In this document: piece after piece, positions 50,780 through 59,384 of the stretch
Layout: each line of letters opens with the position of its first letter
How positions within the stretch are numbered: the stretch's first letter is position 1
Origin: Planococcus salinus
GTDB lineage: Bacteria > Bacillota > Bacilli > Bacillales_A > Planococcaceae
Direction of reading: 5' to 3'
DNA: 64,000 nucleotides
NCBI RefSeq assembly: GCF_003719725.1
Contig: NZ_RIAX01000007.1
Span: forward strand, 112,415-176,414
Position numbers and translations under genes: made by a program
Notes under the pieces: generated by a model
What the model was told of the DNA's origin: nothing
The model's database searches: none
Seen by the model: only the letters and a program-made list of their open reading frames with translations

Positions 50780-51682
50780 ATGCGGAACTCGTCGCTGGGG
50801 ATTTTGTTGGCAGGATCGGTTTTGTTGGTTGGCTGTAGTTCGGGAGAGGCAGAATCAGAGCCGATTGTCATTGGTGGAAAGCCGTGGACAGAGCAATATA
50901 TTTTACCTCATATTTTAGGCGAATACATCGAAGCGCATACGGACTATACGGTCGAATATGAAGAGGGGCTTGGGGAAGTATCGATCCTCACTCCTGCATT
51001 GGAGCAGGGAGATATCGATATGTACGTGGAATACACAGGAACCGGATTGAAAGATGTACTGAATGAACAGACAGAGGTCGGGGAATCTTCGGAAGAAGTG
51101 CTGCAACGCGTCCGTGCAGGTTATGAAGAAACATTGGGTGCGACTTGGCTGGAGCCTTTGGGGTTTGAAAACAGCTATACGCTGGCCTATTCAAAAGACA
51201 GTGGCTACGGAGCAGAGACTGTATCGGAGCTTGCAGAAATTTCCCGCTCAGAAGATATGACTTTTGGTGCACCTCATTCGTTTTATGAGCGGGAAGGCGA
51301 CGGATATGATGATTTGGTATCCACATTTTCATTGGAATTTGCAGGAACGGAAAGTTTCGATCCGTCCATCATGTATGAAGCGGTGCGAAATGGAGAGGTG
51401 GATGTGATACCGGCTTTCACTACAGACAGCCGAATCGCTTTGTTCGACCTGCAAACAACTGAGGATGACCTGTCGTTTTTCCCGAAATATGATGCCGTGC
51501 CCGTAGTCCGGTTGGAGACGCTCGAGGAATATCCGGAACTGGAAGAAGCAATGAGCGGATTGGCTGGGCAGATCACTGAAGAGGAAATGTTGGAGATGAA
51601 TGCCCGTGTCGATCAGGAACAGGAAATCGCCAGTGATGTGGCACATGATTTTCTGGTTGAAAAAGGCTTGATTGAAGATTGA
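50780..51682 (+). CDS. Quaternary-amine-binding lipoprotein, copy 2
   Basis: A 300-residue paralogue of the gene at 49687-50589, of the same length and alignable end to end without gaps (WTEQYILPHILGEYIEAHTDYT against WTEQYILPHILGQYIEANSDYT in outline). Lipobox LLVGC, Cys19. Changes cluster in signal peptide and surface positions, while the ligand-pocket segments are identical or conservative. It lies beyond a terminator, so it can be expressed independently. It may extend the ligand range or raise binding capacity. RBS GAAGGGGAG. Confidence 0.9.
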   Translation: MRNSSLGILLAGSVLLVGCSSGEAESEPIVIGGKPWTEQYILPHILGEYIEAHTDYTVEYEEGLGEVSILTPALEQGDIDMYVEYTGTGLKDVLNEQTEVGESSEEVLQRVRAGYEETLGATWLEPLGFENSYTLAYSKDSGYGAETVSELAEISRSEDMTFGAPHSFYEREGDGYDDLVSTFSLEFAGTESFDPSIMYEAVRNGEVDVIPAFTTDSRIALFDLQTTEDDLSFFPKYDAVPVVRLETLEEYPELEEAMSGLAGQITEEEMLEMNARVDQEQEIASDVAHDFLVEKGLIED

Positions 51683-51702
51683 ATAAAAGTATCCTGCAAG
51701 TT

Positions 51703-51756
51703 GAACGGCACCGGAACTGTTGGCGGCTTCTAACAATCCCGGTGCCGTCTTTATGT
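51703..51756 (+). terminator. Terminator after the second binding protein
   Basis: ACGGCACCGG and CCGGTGCCGT stem with a 24-nt loop, then TCTTTAT. Confidence 0.7.
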
Positions 51757-51761
51757 AGTAT

Positions 51762-51789
51762 TTGCCAAAAAATTCTTGTACAATATAAA
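51762..51789 (+). promoter_or_regulatory. SigA-type promoter of the acyl-CoA dehydrogenase gene
   Basis: TTGCCA (51762-51767) and TATAAA (51784-51789) are 16 bp apart. A FadR-type operator follows immediately. Confidence 0.55.
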
Positions 51790-51793
51790 TAAT

Positions 51794-51811
51794 TGAATGA
51801 CTATTCATTCA
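51794..51811 (+). promoter_or_regulatory. FadR-type operator
   Basis: TGAATGACTATTCATTCA matches the Bacillus FadR (TetR family) consensus TGAATGAMTANTCATTCA at every position. It covers the predicted transcription start, so fatty-acid degradation genes would be repressed until long-chain acyl-CoA binds FadR. Confidence 0.88.
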
Positions 51812-51866
51812 AATCTAAATTTAATGGAAGTGGCGACTGAAAACGATAAAGTAAGGAGGGAAACAA

Positions 51867-53015
51867 ATGGGGAAGTACCGATTTGAAGAAGAAGAGCATG
51901 AGGTGTTTCGCAAATCGTTAAGAAAATTTTTGGAGAAAGAAGCAGAGCCGAATTATGACCAATGGGAAAAAGACCGCCTGATTCCGAAAGCATTTTGGAA
52001 GCAACTTGGAGAAATGGGATTCCTATGCCCTCAGGTAGAAGAACAGTATGGTGGTCTGGGGCTTGATTTTCGCTACGCGGTCATTATTGGGGAAGAAATG
52101 GAACGTGTCGGGGCCAGCTTGACGGGGGTGGGTCTTCACAATGACATCGTCGTGCCTTATATCGAATCGTACGGAACAGCTGAACAAAAGCACAAATGGC
52201 TGCCCGGCTGCATTTCCGGCGACCATATTACGGCAATCGCCATGACGGAACCGGGAGCGGGTTCCGACCTTGCCAACATATCCACTACAGCAGTTCGTGA
52301 CGGAGATCATTACATCGTCAACGGCCAAAAAACGTTCATCACCAATGGCATCAATTCGGATCTTGTTCTCGCTGTGGTGAAAACGGATACGAAAGCGGAA
52401 CCGAAACACCGCGGTATTTCATTGCTGATGATTGAAGAGGGGCTGCCGGGCTTTACCAAAGGCCGCAAGCTCGATAAAGTCGGCATGCATGCCCAGGACA
52501 CATCGGAATTGTATTTTGAAGACTGCGTTGTGCCGGCGGCTAATCTGATAGGAGAAGAAAATAAAGGATTTACTTATCTGATGGAGAAGCTTCAGCAGGA
52601 ACGGCTGGTAGTGGCGATGGCAGCGCAGGTCGCTTCAGAGGAAATGCTTGATATGACCATGGAATACGTCAAGTCAAGAAAAGCTTTCGGCAAGCCGATC
52701 AGCGCTTTTCAAAATACACAGTTTAAGCTGGTGGAAATGGCGACAGAAATTGAACTTGGCCACTCTTTTTTGGAATCGCTCATTGAAGATCATATGGAAG
52801 GAAAAGATATTGTATCAAAAGTTTCCATGGCCAAATACTGGCTGACCGATACGGCGAAAAAGATTTCCGGAGAGTGCATGCAGCTGCATGGAGGGTACGG
52901 ATATATGGAAGAGTACAAAATTGCCAGACGGTTTCGGGATATTCCGGTTGCTGCCATCTACGCGGGTTCCAATGAAATCATGAAAACCATTGTCGCAAAA
53001 CGGATGGGCTTATAG
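51867..53015 (+). CDS. Acyl-CoA dehydrogenase, long-chain/isovaleryl type
   Basis: A 382-residue FAD enzyme catalysing the first step of beta-oxidation. Motifs are AMTEPGAGSDLANIS (FAD/acyl contact), MQLHGGYGYMEEY and IYAGSNEIMKTI. The Glu found in the YEGT segment of short- and medium-chain enzymes is Ala here. Glu245 in QQERLVVA occupies the catalytic-base position of long-chain and isovaleryl dehydrogenases. Controlled by the upstream FadR operator. RBS TAAGGAGGG. The next gene starts directly after its stop. Confidence 0.92.
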   Translation: MGKYRFEEEEHEVFRKSLRKFLEKEAEPNYDQWEKDRLIPKAFWKQLGEMGFLCPQVEEQYGGLGLDFRYAVIIGEEMERVGASLTGVGLHNDIVVPYIESYGTAEQKHKWLPGCISGDHITAIAMTEPGAGSDLANISTTAVRDGDHYIVNGQKTFITNGINSDLVLAVVKTDTKAEPKHRGISLLMIEEGLPGFTKGRKLDKVGMHAQDTSELYFEDCVVPAANLIGEENKGFTYLMEKLQQERLVVAMAAQVASEEMLDMTMEYVKSRKAFGKPISAFQNTQFKLVEMATEIELGHSFLESLIEDHMEGKDIVSKVSMAKYWLTDTAKKISGECMQLHGGYGYMEEYKIARRFRDIPVAAIYAGSNEIMKTIVAKRMGL

Positions 53016-53987
53016 ATGAGAGATGCCCTTAGAGGAGTGCGTATACTGGATGTGACGTATTATGTGCCCGGTCCATACGCCGGCATGCGTCTCGCCGAGT
53101 TGGGTGCAGAAGTGATTAAAATTGAACCACCCGGAGGAGACCCGGCGCGTTCGATGAGCGGCGGACATATTCACCGTGCCAATAACCACGGGAAGAAGAT
53201 CCGGACCATCGACTTGAAATCTCCTGAAGGGTATAAAGAAATGCTGGAATTGGTGGCTGCAGCAGATGCCTTGATCGAGACTTTCAGGCCGGGGGTGATG
53301 AAAAAGCTGGGATTGGATTATGAATCCCTGAAAATAGTGAAGCCGGATCTTGTCTATTGCTCTTTATCAGGATACGGGCAGCTGGGTCCGATGGCGAGCC
53401 TGGGCAGCCATGATTTAAATTACATGGCCTTGTCCGGAGCGCTCGACCAACTGACAGACGAAGACGGCAGGCCGGTTCATCCAACCAATACATTTGCGGA
53501 TTTTACCGGCGGCTTAGTGGCTTCTGAAAAAATAACCGCTGCCTTGCTGCGGAAGTTATTATCAGGAGAAGGAACGCATTTGGATATCCCTTTAGCGGGA
53601 GTGATGGCGGAGTTTTCGGGGAACCATGATGCTTATGAACAGGCGGGCATTTCCGAAAATGGCATTCCGGAAATAGCGGGAACCCGCATCAGTTATGCGA
53701 TATACGAAACGCTGGATGGGCGTTTTGTGACTTTGGGAGCTCTGGAAGATAAATTTTGGCGGAATTTCTGTACGTATGCCGGGAAGCCACACTGGAAATC
53801 CTGGGGAGCCAAACAAATCGGTAGTCCCGAACACAAAGAAGTGGTAGACTTTTTCAAAAGCAAATCCTGGAGTGAGTGGTATGAGCTGTCAATGCAGCTC
53901 GATTGCTGTCTCGCGCCTGTCTTGAAGACTCACGAACGCCATCGTCATCCTTTTTTTGCTCAGCAAAAAATATGGGCAAACACTTGA
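53016..53987 (+). CDS. CaiB/BaiF family CoA-transferase, C-terminally short
   Basis: A 323-residue class III CoA-transferase or alpha-methylacyl-CoA racemase-like protein. The start MRDALRGVRILDVTYYVPGPYAGMRLAELGAEVIKIE is typical, and the conserved aspartate is Asp133 in GSHDLNYMALSG. Family members are usually about 360-400 residues. Here the chain stops at HPFFAQQKIWANT, where about 50 more residues are expected. The stop lies inside the -35 box of the trp promoter. It may be a truncated gene. It starts at the base after the dehydrogenase stop, so it is translationally coupled. Confidence 0.82.
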   Translation: MRDALRGVRILDVTYYVPGPYAGMRLAELGAEVIKIEPPGGDPARSMSGGHIHRANNHGKKIRTIDLKSPEGYKEMLELVAAADALIETFRPGVMKKLGLDYESLKIVKPDLVYCSLSGYGQLGPMASLGSHDLNYMALSGALDQLTDEDGRPVHPTNTFADFTGGLVASEKITAALLRKLLSGEGTHLDIPLAGVMAEFSGNHDAYEQAGISENGIPEIAGTRISYAIYETLDGRFVTLGALEDKFWRNFCTYAGKPHWKSWGAKQIGSPEHKEVVDFFKSKSWSEWYELSMQLDCCLAPVLKTHERHRHPFFAQQKIWANT

Positions 53988-54012
53988 CAGAATAAACAAA
54001 AGAATTTAATAT
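53984..54012 (+). promoter_or_regulatory. SigA-type promoter of the trp operon
   Basis: TTGACA (53984-53989) and TAATAT (54007-54012) are 17 bp apart. The -35 overlaps the stop codon of the CoA-transferase gene. Confidence 0.8.
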
Positions 54013-54019
54013 GAATGAC

Positions 54020-54348
54020 AACTTGTTGGATGAGCGGCAAGTCTATTTGAGAGAAGAGCCCAGAGAAGTTGAGAATAGCAGAGCGTAAAATCGAGGATTG
54101 AGACGAGTAGGCAAGGAGATCCATTTAGAGAGTCAGCGGCTGGTGAGAGCTGATTGGATTACTTGCGCGAATGGACTTATGAGAGCTGGCCTGAAAGCGG
54201 AAGCGAGTAAGGGAGACGTATACCCTGCGTTAAAGGGCAAGGCGAAGAGCCTGTTTAAGTGAGTGCATAGATTTGCATTAATGCGTGGTGGTACCGCGGT
54301 TTAACCCGTCCCCGCAATCGGATATGATCCGGTTGCGGGGATTTTTGC
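54020..54348 (+). promoter_or_regulatory. Tryptophan T-box leader
   Basis: A canonical T-box riboswitch precedes trpD. Stem I shows AGTA (54106-54109), AGAGAG (54127-54132) and TGGTGAGAG (about 54141-54149). The specifier loop reads GAATGGAC, with codon TGG (Trp) at 54172-54174. The T-box proper is GTGGTGGTACCGCGG (54285-54299). The competing terminator is CCCCGCAA...TTGCGGGG (54310-54340) plus ATTTTT. Uncharged tRNA-Trp would stabilise the antiterminator and allow transcription of the trp genes. Confidence 0.96.
54310..54347 (+). terminator. T-box-controlled terminator
   Basis: CCCCGCAA and TTGCGGGG with inner CGGA/TCCG pairing, followed by ATTTTT. It is the regulated terminator of the Trp T-box. 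Confidence 0.92.
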
Positions 54349-54378
54349 ATTCAAAATACGAGCTGAGGAGAGATGGAT

Positions 54379-55371
54379 ATGAGAAGAGAAGAGAATTTAA
54401 GCGAATTGGAAATGATGGAAAAATCATTGGATATATTAAGTGGCGATGTGAACGAAGAACAAGTGAAACAATTCTTGATAGGTCTTCACCGCAAAGGGGA
54501 AACGACGGACGAATTGGTCGGGTTGGTGAAAGCGATGCTGGAAAAAGCCGTAAAACTGCCGGAAGTGACAGGTGAACTGGTGGATGTATGCGGTACAGGA
54601 GGCGATCGTTCCTACAGCTTCAATATCAGTACGCTGACAGCTTTTGTGCTGGCCGGCTGCGGCATGACGGTAGCCAAGCATGGAAACCGCAGTGTATCAA
54701 GCAAGTCGGGGAGTTCCGATGTATTGGAAGAGCTGGGGATTTCAACTGACATGGATGTGGACATGCTGCCGGGGCTTCTTGACCAGACAGGAATTGCGTT
54801 TCTGTTTGCACCGGCGATTCATCCGGCACTTGGAAAGTTAAGAGCCATTCGCAAAAGTATTGATACACCGACCATCTTCAATTTAGTCGGGCCGCTGGCT
54901 AATCCACTGCCGATTAAAATACAGATGACGGGAGTGTACCGCCGGGACATGATGAAGCCGATGGCAGAGGCACTCGTCAAGCTGGGCAGAACACGGGGAG
55001 CCATCATCCATGGAGCGGGCGGGTTGGACGAATTATCGCTGGCAGGGACAAATGAGTTGATTGTGTTCAACGAAGACGGGCTGAAAGAAATGACGTTCCA
55101 TCCGGAGGAAGCCGGGTTGGAGGCGGCACCAATCGAAGCCATTCGCGGCGGCGATCCAAAGCGGAATGCAGAAATTTTCATGAATGTACTGGAAGGAAAA
55201 GAAAGTCCATATCTGGACACAGTGGCATTGAATGCCGGAACCACTCTTTATGTCAGCGGTCGTGCAGAGACGATTGCAGAAGGGGTTCACCAGGCACGGA
55301 AATCAATCCTTTCCGGTGAAACAGCGCGTGTCTTCGAACTTCACCGTCTGGCAGCGGGGGTGCTGGTATGA
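54379..55371 (+). CDS. trpD: Anthranilate phosphoribosyltransferase
   Basis: A 330-residue enzyme joining anthranilate to PRPP, the second step of tryptophan synthesis. VDVCGTGGDRSYSFNIST is the PRPP loop, KHGNRSVSSKSGSSDVLEELG the substrate-binding segment, and FNLVGPLANP the hinge. ATG 54379 is preferred (GAGGAG eight bases upstream); ATG 54373 is too close. It is the first gene after the T-box, so trpE and trpG are not at the head of this operon. Overlaps trpC by 4 bp. Confidence 0.96.
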   Translation: MRREENLSELEMMEKSLDILSGDVNEEQVKQFLIGLHRKGETTDELVGLVKAMLEKAVKLPEVTGELVDVCGTGGDRSYSFNISTLTAFVLAGCGMTVAKHGNRSVSSKSGSSDVLEELGISTDMDVDMLPGLLDQTGIAFLFAPAIHPALGKLRAIRKSIDTPTIFNLVGPLANPLPIKIQMTGVYRRDMMKPMAEALVKLGRTRGAIIHGAGGLDELSLAGTNELIVFNEDGLKEMTFHPEEAGLEAAPIEAIRGGDPKRNAEIFMNVLEGKESPYLDTVALNAGTTLYVSGRAETIAEGVHQARKSILSGETARVFELHRLAAGVLV

Positions 55372-56141
55372 GCATTCTTCACAAAATCATCGAAACAAAA
55401 CGGGAAGAAATTCAATCGTATACGGAAACCAAACCGACTGAAGGATCGTTTCCTGCAAAAACCAAACTGCTGAATCACCTGCTGACCCAAAAAGGAGTCA
55501 TTTCAGAAATCAAGCGGGCTTCTCCTTCAAAAGGAGACATTCAAATCAATGTGGACATCGAGGCTCAGGCGCGAAAATACGAACAGGCGGGAGCAGCCGC
55601 TATTTCTGTATTGACGGATGAAAAGTACTTTAAAGGGTCGATCGAAGACTTGCGGAAAGTGGCGCAGGCAGTGTCAATTCCTGTATTGTGCAAAGACTTT
55701 ATGATCAGTGAAATCCAGATCGACCGAGCAAAAAATGCGGGAGCGACGATTATTCTGCTGATTGTAGCGGCACTTGAAAAAGAGCAGCTTCATCGATTGT
55801 TCCGCCATGCCAAAAACCTCGGGCTGGAAGTGCTGGTGGAAGTTCATGACGAACAGGAATTACAGCAGGCGTTGGAGCTGGATGCTCAGTTGATCGGCAT
55901 TAATAACCGCAACCTGAAGACATTCGAAGTGTCACTTGAACGCACAGTAGAACTGGCGGGACAGTTCCCGTTTGATGGCCATCGTGTATTGATCAGTGAA
56001 AGCGGCTTGCATTCAAAAGAAGATGCAGCTTTTGTGTTCAAGTGTGGCGCATCTGGAATTCTCGTCGGTGAAACATTGATGCGATCCGATGATCCAGGCC
56101 AATGGATCCAGGAAGCAACAGCAATGGAGGCATTGAAATGA
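55368..56141 (+). CDS. trpC: Indole-3-glycerol phosphate synthase
   Basis: A 257-residue TIM-barrel enzyme that closes the indole ring. The active-site segments are [13 protein letters not shown] (catalytic Lys and Ser), [23 protein letters not shown] and [21 protein letters not shown] binds phosphate. Length matches the stand-alone Firmicutes enzyme. ATGA overlaps couple it to both trpD and the trpF-trpB fusion. Confidence 0.97.
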   Translation: MSILHKIIETKREEIQSYTETKPTEGSFPAKTKLLNHLLTQKGVISEIKRASPSKGDIQINVDIEAQARKYEQAGAAAISVLTDEKYFKGSIEDLRKVAQAVSIPVLCKDFMISEIQIDRAKNAGATIILLIVAALEKEQLHRLFRHAKNLGLEVLVEVHDEQELQQALELDAQLIGINNRNLKTFEVSLERTVELAGQFPFDGHRVLISESGLHSKEDAAFVFKCGASGILVGETLMRSDDPGQWIQEATAMEALK

Positions 56142-57934
56142 CGAAAGTGAAAATATGCGGACTCAAAGAAAGTGAACATGTAAAGGCGGCGGAACAGGCT
56201 GATGCCATCGGGTTTGTCTTTGCGCCGAGCAAGCGGCAGGTGACGGTTGAACAGGCGTCTGAACTGGCGAAGCACGTCCCAGTCGATACGGAAAAGATCG
56301 GTGTATTCGTTAATGCGACAATTGAAGAAATAGAAAAGACGGTCATGCAGGTGCCATTGACGATGGTCCAATTGCATGGTGATGAGCCGGATGAATTGGT
56401 CGAAGCGATTCGTGTACCGGTCATTCAGGCTTTTTCGATCCGCAGCAAAGAAGATGTGCGGAAACTTGAAAATTCAAAAGCTGATTATGTGCTGGTCGAC
56501 GCACCAGGCACCGATTACCGGGGAGGCAGCGGCCGAGTTTTTGACTGGTCGCTGTTGCAGAATGCAACCATTGACAAAAAGCGTTTAATTGTCGCTGGAG
56601 GGCTGCACGCTGAAAATGTACGTGCGGCAATCGGACAAACAGAGCCGTATATGGTCGATGTTTCAAGCGGAGTGGAGACTGAAGGAAGAAAAGACAGCGA
56701 AAAGATCCATAAATTCATTCAACAGGCAAAGGGTGGTTCGATGCAGGAGACAATCGAAAAAAAGGGCTTTTTCGGAAAATACGGAGGTCAGTTTGTTCCG
56801 GAAACGCTGATGAAAGCAGTCAAGGAATTGGAACAGGCTTACGAAGATGCAAAAGGCGACCCGGAATTCCAGAAAGAGTATCACCATTACTTAAAAGAAT
56901 ACGTGGGACGGGAGCAGCCGCTGACATATGCGCAGCGTCTGACGGAAGCATGGGGTGGTCCGAAGGTCTATTTGAAGCGGGAGGATTTGAACCATACCGG
57001 TGCTCATAAGATCAACAACGCCATCGGCCAGGCATTGCTCGCCATGAGAATGGGCAAACGGAAAATTGTCGCTGAAACAGGAGCTGGCCAGCACGGTGTT
57101 GCGACAGCCACCATTTGTGCCTTATTCGATTTGGAATGTGTCATCTTTATGGGAGAAGAAGACGTAAAGCGGCAGGAACTGAATGTGTTCCGCATGAAAC
57201 TGCTCGGAGCCCGTGTGGAAAGTGTCACCAAAGGCAGTGCGACCTTAAAAGATGCGGTCAATGAAGCATTGCGCTACTGGGTGACAAATGTGGAAGATAC
57301 CCATTACTTGATCGGTTCAGCACTTGGACCTCATCCTTTCCCGACAATGGTCCGTGATTTCCAAAGTGTCATCGGCGAAGAAACGAAGCGGCAGATTCTG
57401 GAACACGAAGGGCGTTTGCCTGATACCGTCCTTGCCTGCGTTGGAGGTGGCAGCAACGCCATCGGCATGTTTTATCCGTTTGTCAAAGACGAATCGGTGA
57501 AACTGATCGGCGTGGAAGCAGCGGGACAGGGCGTGGATACAGAGAAACATGCGGCCACGCTGACGAAAGGGTCAGAAGGAGTGTTGCATGGTGCTTTCAT
57601 GAAACTGCTCCAGGATGATTCCGGGCAAGTGCTGGAAGCCCACTCGCTGTCAGCGGGGCTGGATTATCCGGGGATTGGACCGGAACATGCCTATTTAGCG
57701 GATATCGGCCGTGTACAATACAAACCGATTACAGATGAAGAAGCTTTGGCAGCAGTGGTCACTTTTTCACGTCTGGAAGGGATTATTCCAGCGCTCGAAT
57801 CTGCCCATGCCATTGCGGAAGCGGAAAAAGCCGCAAAAGACATGACATCCGAAGAGATTCTGGTCATCTGTGTGTCAGGCCGCGGCGATAAGGACATGGC
57901 CACTTATGCGGATAAATTGGAGGGATTGGCATGA
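56138..57934 (+). CDS. trpFB: Fused phosphoribosylanthranilate isomerase and tryptophan synthase beta chain
   Basis: One open frame of 598 residues. Residues 1-201 are TrpF ([12 protein letters not shown] with catalytic Cys7; VDVSSGVE phosphate loop). Residues 202-598 are a complete TrpB ([19 protein letters not shown] Lys291 in HTGAHKINN, equal to TrpB Lys90; GGGSNAIG phosphate loop). The junction [18 protein letters not shown] has no stop codon. ATG 56741 at the junction has AGGGTGG four bases upstream, so a free TrpB could also be made by internal initiation. Start ATG 56138 overlaps the trpC stop. In most Bacilli trpF and trpB are separate genes. Confidence 0.93.
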   Translation: MTKVKICGLKESEHVKAAEQADAIGFVFAPSKRQVTVEQASELAKHVPVDTEKIGVFVNATIEEIEKTVMQVPLTMVQLHGDEPDELVEAIRVPVIQAFSIRSKEDVRKLENSKADYVLVDAPGTDYRGGSGRVFDWSLLQNATIDKKRLIVAGGLHAENVRAAIGQTEPYMVDVSSGVETEGRKDSEKIHKFIQQAKGGSMQETIEKKGFFGKYGGQFVPETLMKAVKELEQAYEDAKGDPEFQKEYHHYLKEYVGREQPLTYAQRLTEAWGGPKVYLKREDLNHTGAHKINNAIGQALLAMRMGKRKIVAETGAGQHGVATATICALFDLECVIFMGEEDVKRQELNVFRMKLLGARVESVTKGSATLKDAVNEALRYWVTNVEDTHYLIGSALGPHPFPTMVRDFQSVIGEETKRQILEHEGRLPDTVLACVGGGSNAIGMFYPFVKDESVKLIGVEAAGQGVDTEKHAATLTKGSEGVLHGAFMKLLQDDSGQVLEAHSLSAGLDYPGIGPEHAYLADIGRVQYKPITDEEALAAVVTFSRLEGIIPALESAHAIAEAEKAAKDMTSEEILVICVSGRGDKDMATYADKLEGLA

Positions 57935-58701
57935 ACCGACTTACGACGTTGAAAGAAGCGGGGGAAAAAGCGTTTGTAGCTTATATTATGGCTGGTGATG
58001 GCGGATTGAAACGCTTGAGTGAGCAAGTGCAGTATCTGCAGGAAGCAGGTGTGACGGCAATTGAAATTGGCATTCCGTTCTCTGATCCTGTAGCAGACGG
58101 CCCCACGATCGAAGCAGCGGGCAACCGGGCGCTGAAGGAAGGTGTGACACTCGAAAAAGTGCTGCTGGAGATGCAGCAGTGGACATTCGAAGTGAAAGTG
58201 CCATTGATTGTCATGACATACCTGAATCCGGTCATCCGTTTCGGTGCTGAACGTTTCGCAGAAGAATGCAGGAAATCGGGCATCTCAGGGGTCATCATTC
58301 CGGATTTGCCGTTTGAACACCGCGAACTGGTTCAACCCCACATCAACAAGCATGACATTCCGCTGATTCAGCTGGTGACGCTGACAACGATGGAAGACCG
58401 GCTTGATGAAATTCTGAAAAGCGCCCAAGGTTTTGTTTATGCGGTGACAGTGACGGGAATCACAGGCACACGGGATGAGTTATCCGGTGAAGTGAAGAAT
58501 TTCATGAAACGGATCCGCGCGAAAAGCCCTGTGCCGGTCTATGCCGGTTTTGGCATCTCCAAGACCCGGCATATCGACATGCTGAAAGACGAAGTTGATG
58601 GATTTATCGTCGGCAGTGCCATTGTACAGGCTTTTCATGACAATAAAATCAAGGAAGTTGAACCGCTTATTCAAGCGGTAACCCTCCCTCATCCCGTATA
58701 A
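57931..58701 (+). CDS. trpA: Tryptophan synthase alpha chain
   Basis: A 256-residue TIM-barrel subunit that cleaves indole-glycerol phosphate and channels indole to TrpB. The catalytic Glu is in [18 protein letters not shown] and the catalytic Asp in [18 protein letters not shown] and [10 protein letters not shown] bind phosphate. Overlaps the trpFB stop by 4 bp. Its stop codon lies in the loop of a hairpin that masks the RBS of the following glycosylase gene. Confidence 0.97.
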   Translation: MNRLTTLKEAGEKAFVAYIMAGDGGLKRLSEQVQYLQEAGVTAIEIGIPFSDPVADGPTIEAAGNRALKEGVTLEKVLLEMQQWTFEVKVPLIVMTYLNPVIRFGAERFAEECRKSGISGVIIPDLPFEHRELVQPHINKHDIPLIQLVTLTTMEDRLDEILKSAQGFVYAVTVTGITGTRDELSGEVKNFMKRIRAKSPVPVYAGFGISKTRHIDMLKDEVDGFIVGSAIVQAFHDNKIKEVEPLIQAVTLPHPV

Positions 58702-58715
58702 TACGGATAGGAGGG
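58686..58715 (+). promoter_or_regulatory. RBS-masking hairpin coupling mpg to trpA
   Basis: CCGTA (58694-58698) pairs with TACGG (58702-58706), with the trpA stop TAA as loop. Further out CCCTC (58686-58690) pairs with GAGGG (58711-58715), the mpg Shine-Dalgarno. A ribosome terminating at trpA would open it. Confidence 0.55.
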
Positions 58716-58721
58716 ATGCGC

Positions 58722-59312
58722 ATGTTTACACCAGTATCTGCGGATTTTTTTCAGGCTCCGACCCTGGAGCTGGCCCGCAGCCTGCTCGGTCAGATTCTTG
58801 TCCATGAACTGCCGGAGGGAACCGTCGCGGGGCGTATTGTAGAAACGGAAGCGTATATGGGAGCGGAAGACCGCGCTGCTCACAGCTTTGGCAACCGGCG
58901 TACCAAACGGACGGAAGTGATGTTCGGCAAAGCCGGACTTGTCTATACGTATCAAATGCATACTCATACGCTGATCAACGTTGTCAGTGGACCCATCGAT
59001 ACACCGCGCGCCATTCTGATTCGTGCTGTGGAACCGGTGGAAGGCATCGACTTGATGGCAGAACTGCGCGGCAGGCATATGCCGATCAGGCAATGGACGA
59101 GCGGCCCGGGGAAGCTGACAAAAGCGATGGGCATCACAATGGACTATTATGGCCATCATTTTACGGAACGGCCATTGTATATTGCTCACGGCGATCCGGT
59201 GCATGCCATTGCCACGGGACCACGGGTGGGCATCGGAAATTCGCTGGAAGCGGTCGACTATCCGTACCGTTTTTGGGAAAAGGAGAATCCGTTCGTATCG
59301 AAATTCCGGTAG
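58722..59312 (+). CDS. 3-methyladenine DNA glycosylase (AAG/MPG family)
   Basis: A 196-residue base-excision repair glycosylase that removes alkylated purines. Typical features are LARSLLGQILVHEL, IVETEAYMGAEDRAAHSFGNRRTKR (catalytic Glu region), YGM-like segment VYTYQMHT, and AVEPVEGIDLM. B. subtilis YxlJ (AlkZ-type Aag) is similar in length. ATG 58722 (RBS AGGAGGG, six to seven bases) is preferred over ATG 58716. Unusually it sits at the end of the trp operon. Confidence 0.93.
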   Translation: MFTPVSADFFQAPTLELARSLLGQILVHELPEGTVAGRIVETEAYMGAEDRAAHSFGNRRTKRTEVMFGKAGLVYTYQMHTHTLINVVSGPIDTPRAILIRAVEPVEGIDLMAELRGRHMPIRQWTSGPGKLTKAMGITMDYYGHHFTERPLYIAHGDPVHAIATGPRVGIGNSLEAVDYPYRFWEKENPFVSKFR

Positions 59313-59319
59313 ACTCCGT

Positions 59320-59346
59320 GTTTAAGTTCTCTTTGCCTGTGGAATA
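59320..59346 (+). promoter_or_regulatory. Candidate SigB promoter of the GSP18-like gene
   Basis: GTTTAA (59320-59325), 15 bp, GGAATA (59341-59346). This is a reasonable match to GTTTAA-N12-15-GGGTAT, and the B. subtilis homologue yfkM is SigB-dependent. Confidence 0.5.
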
Positions 59347-59384
59347 GTAAGTAGGGAGTACTTAAAAAGAAGGAGTGAAAGATA

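Noticed and set aside
53958..53990. Frameshift at the T7 run near the end of the CoA-transferase gene
   Set aside because: Neither alternative frame after the T-run gives family-like sequence, so truncation is more likely than a simple frameshift.
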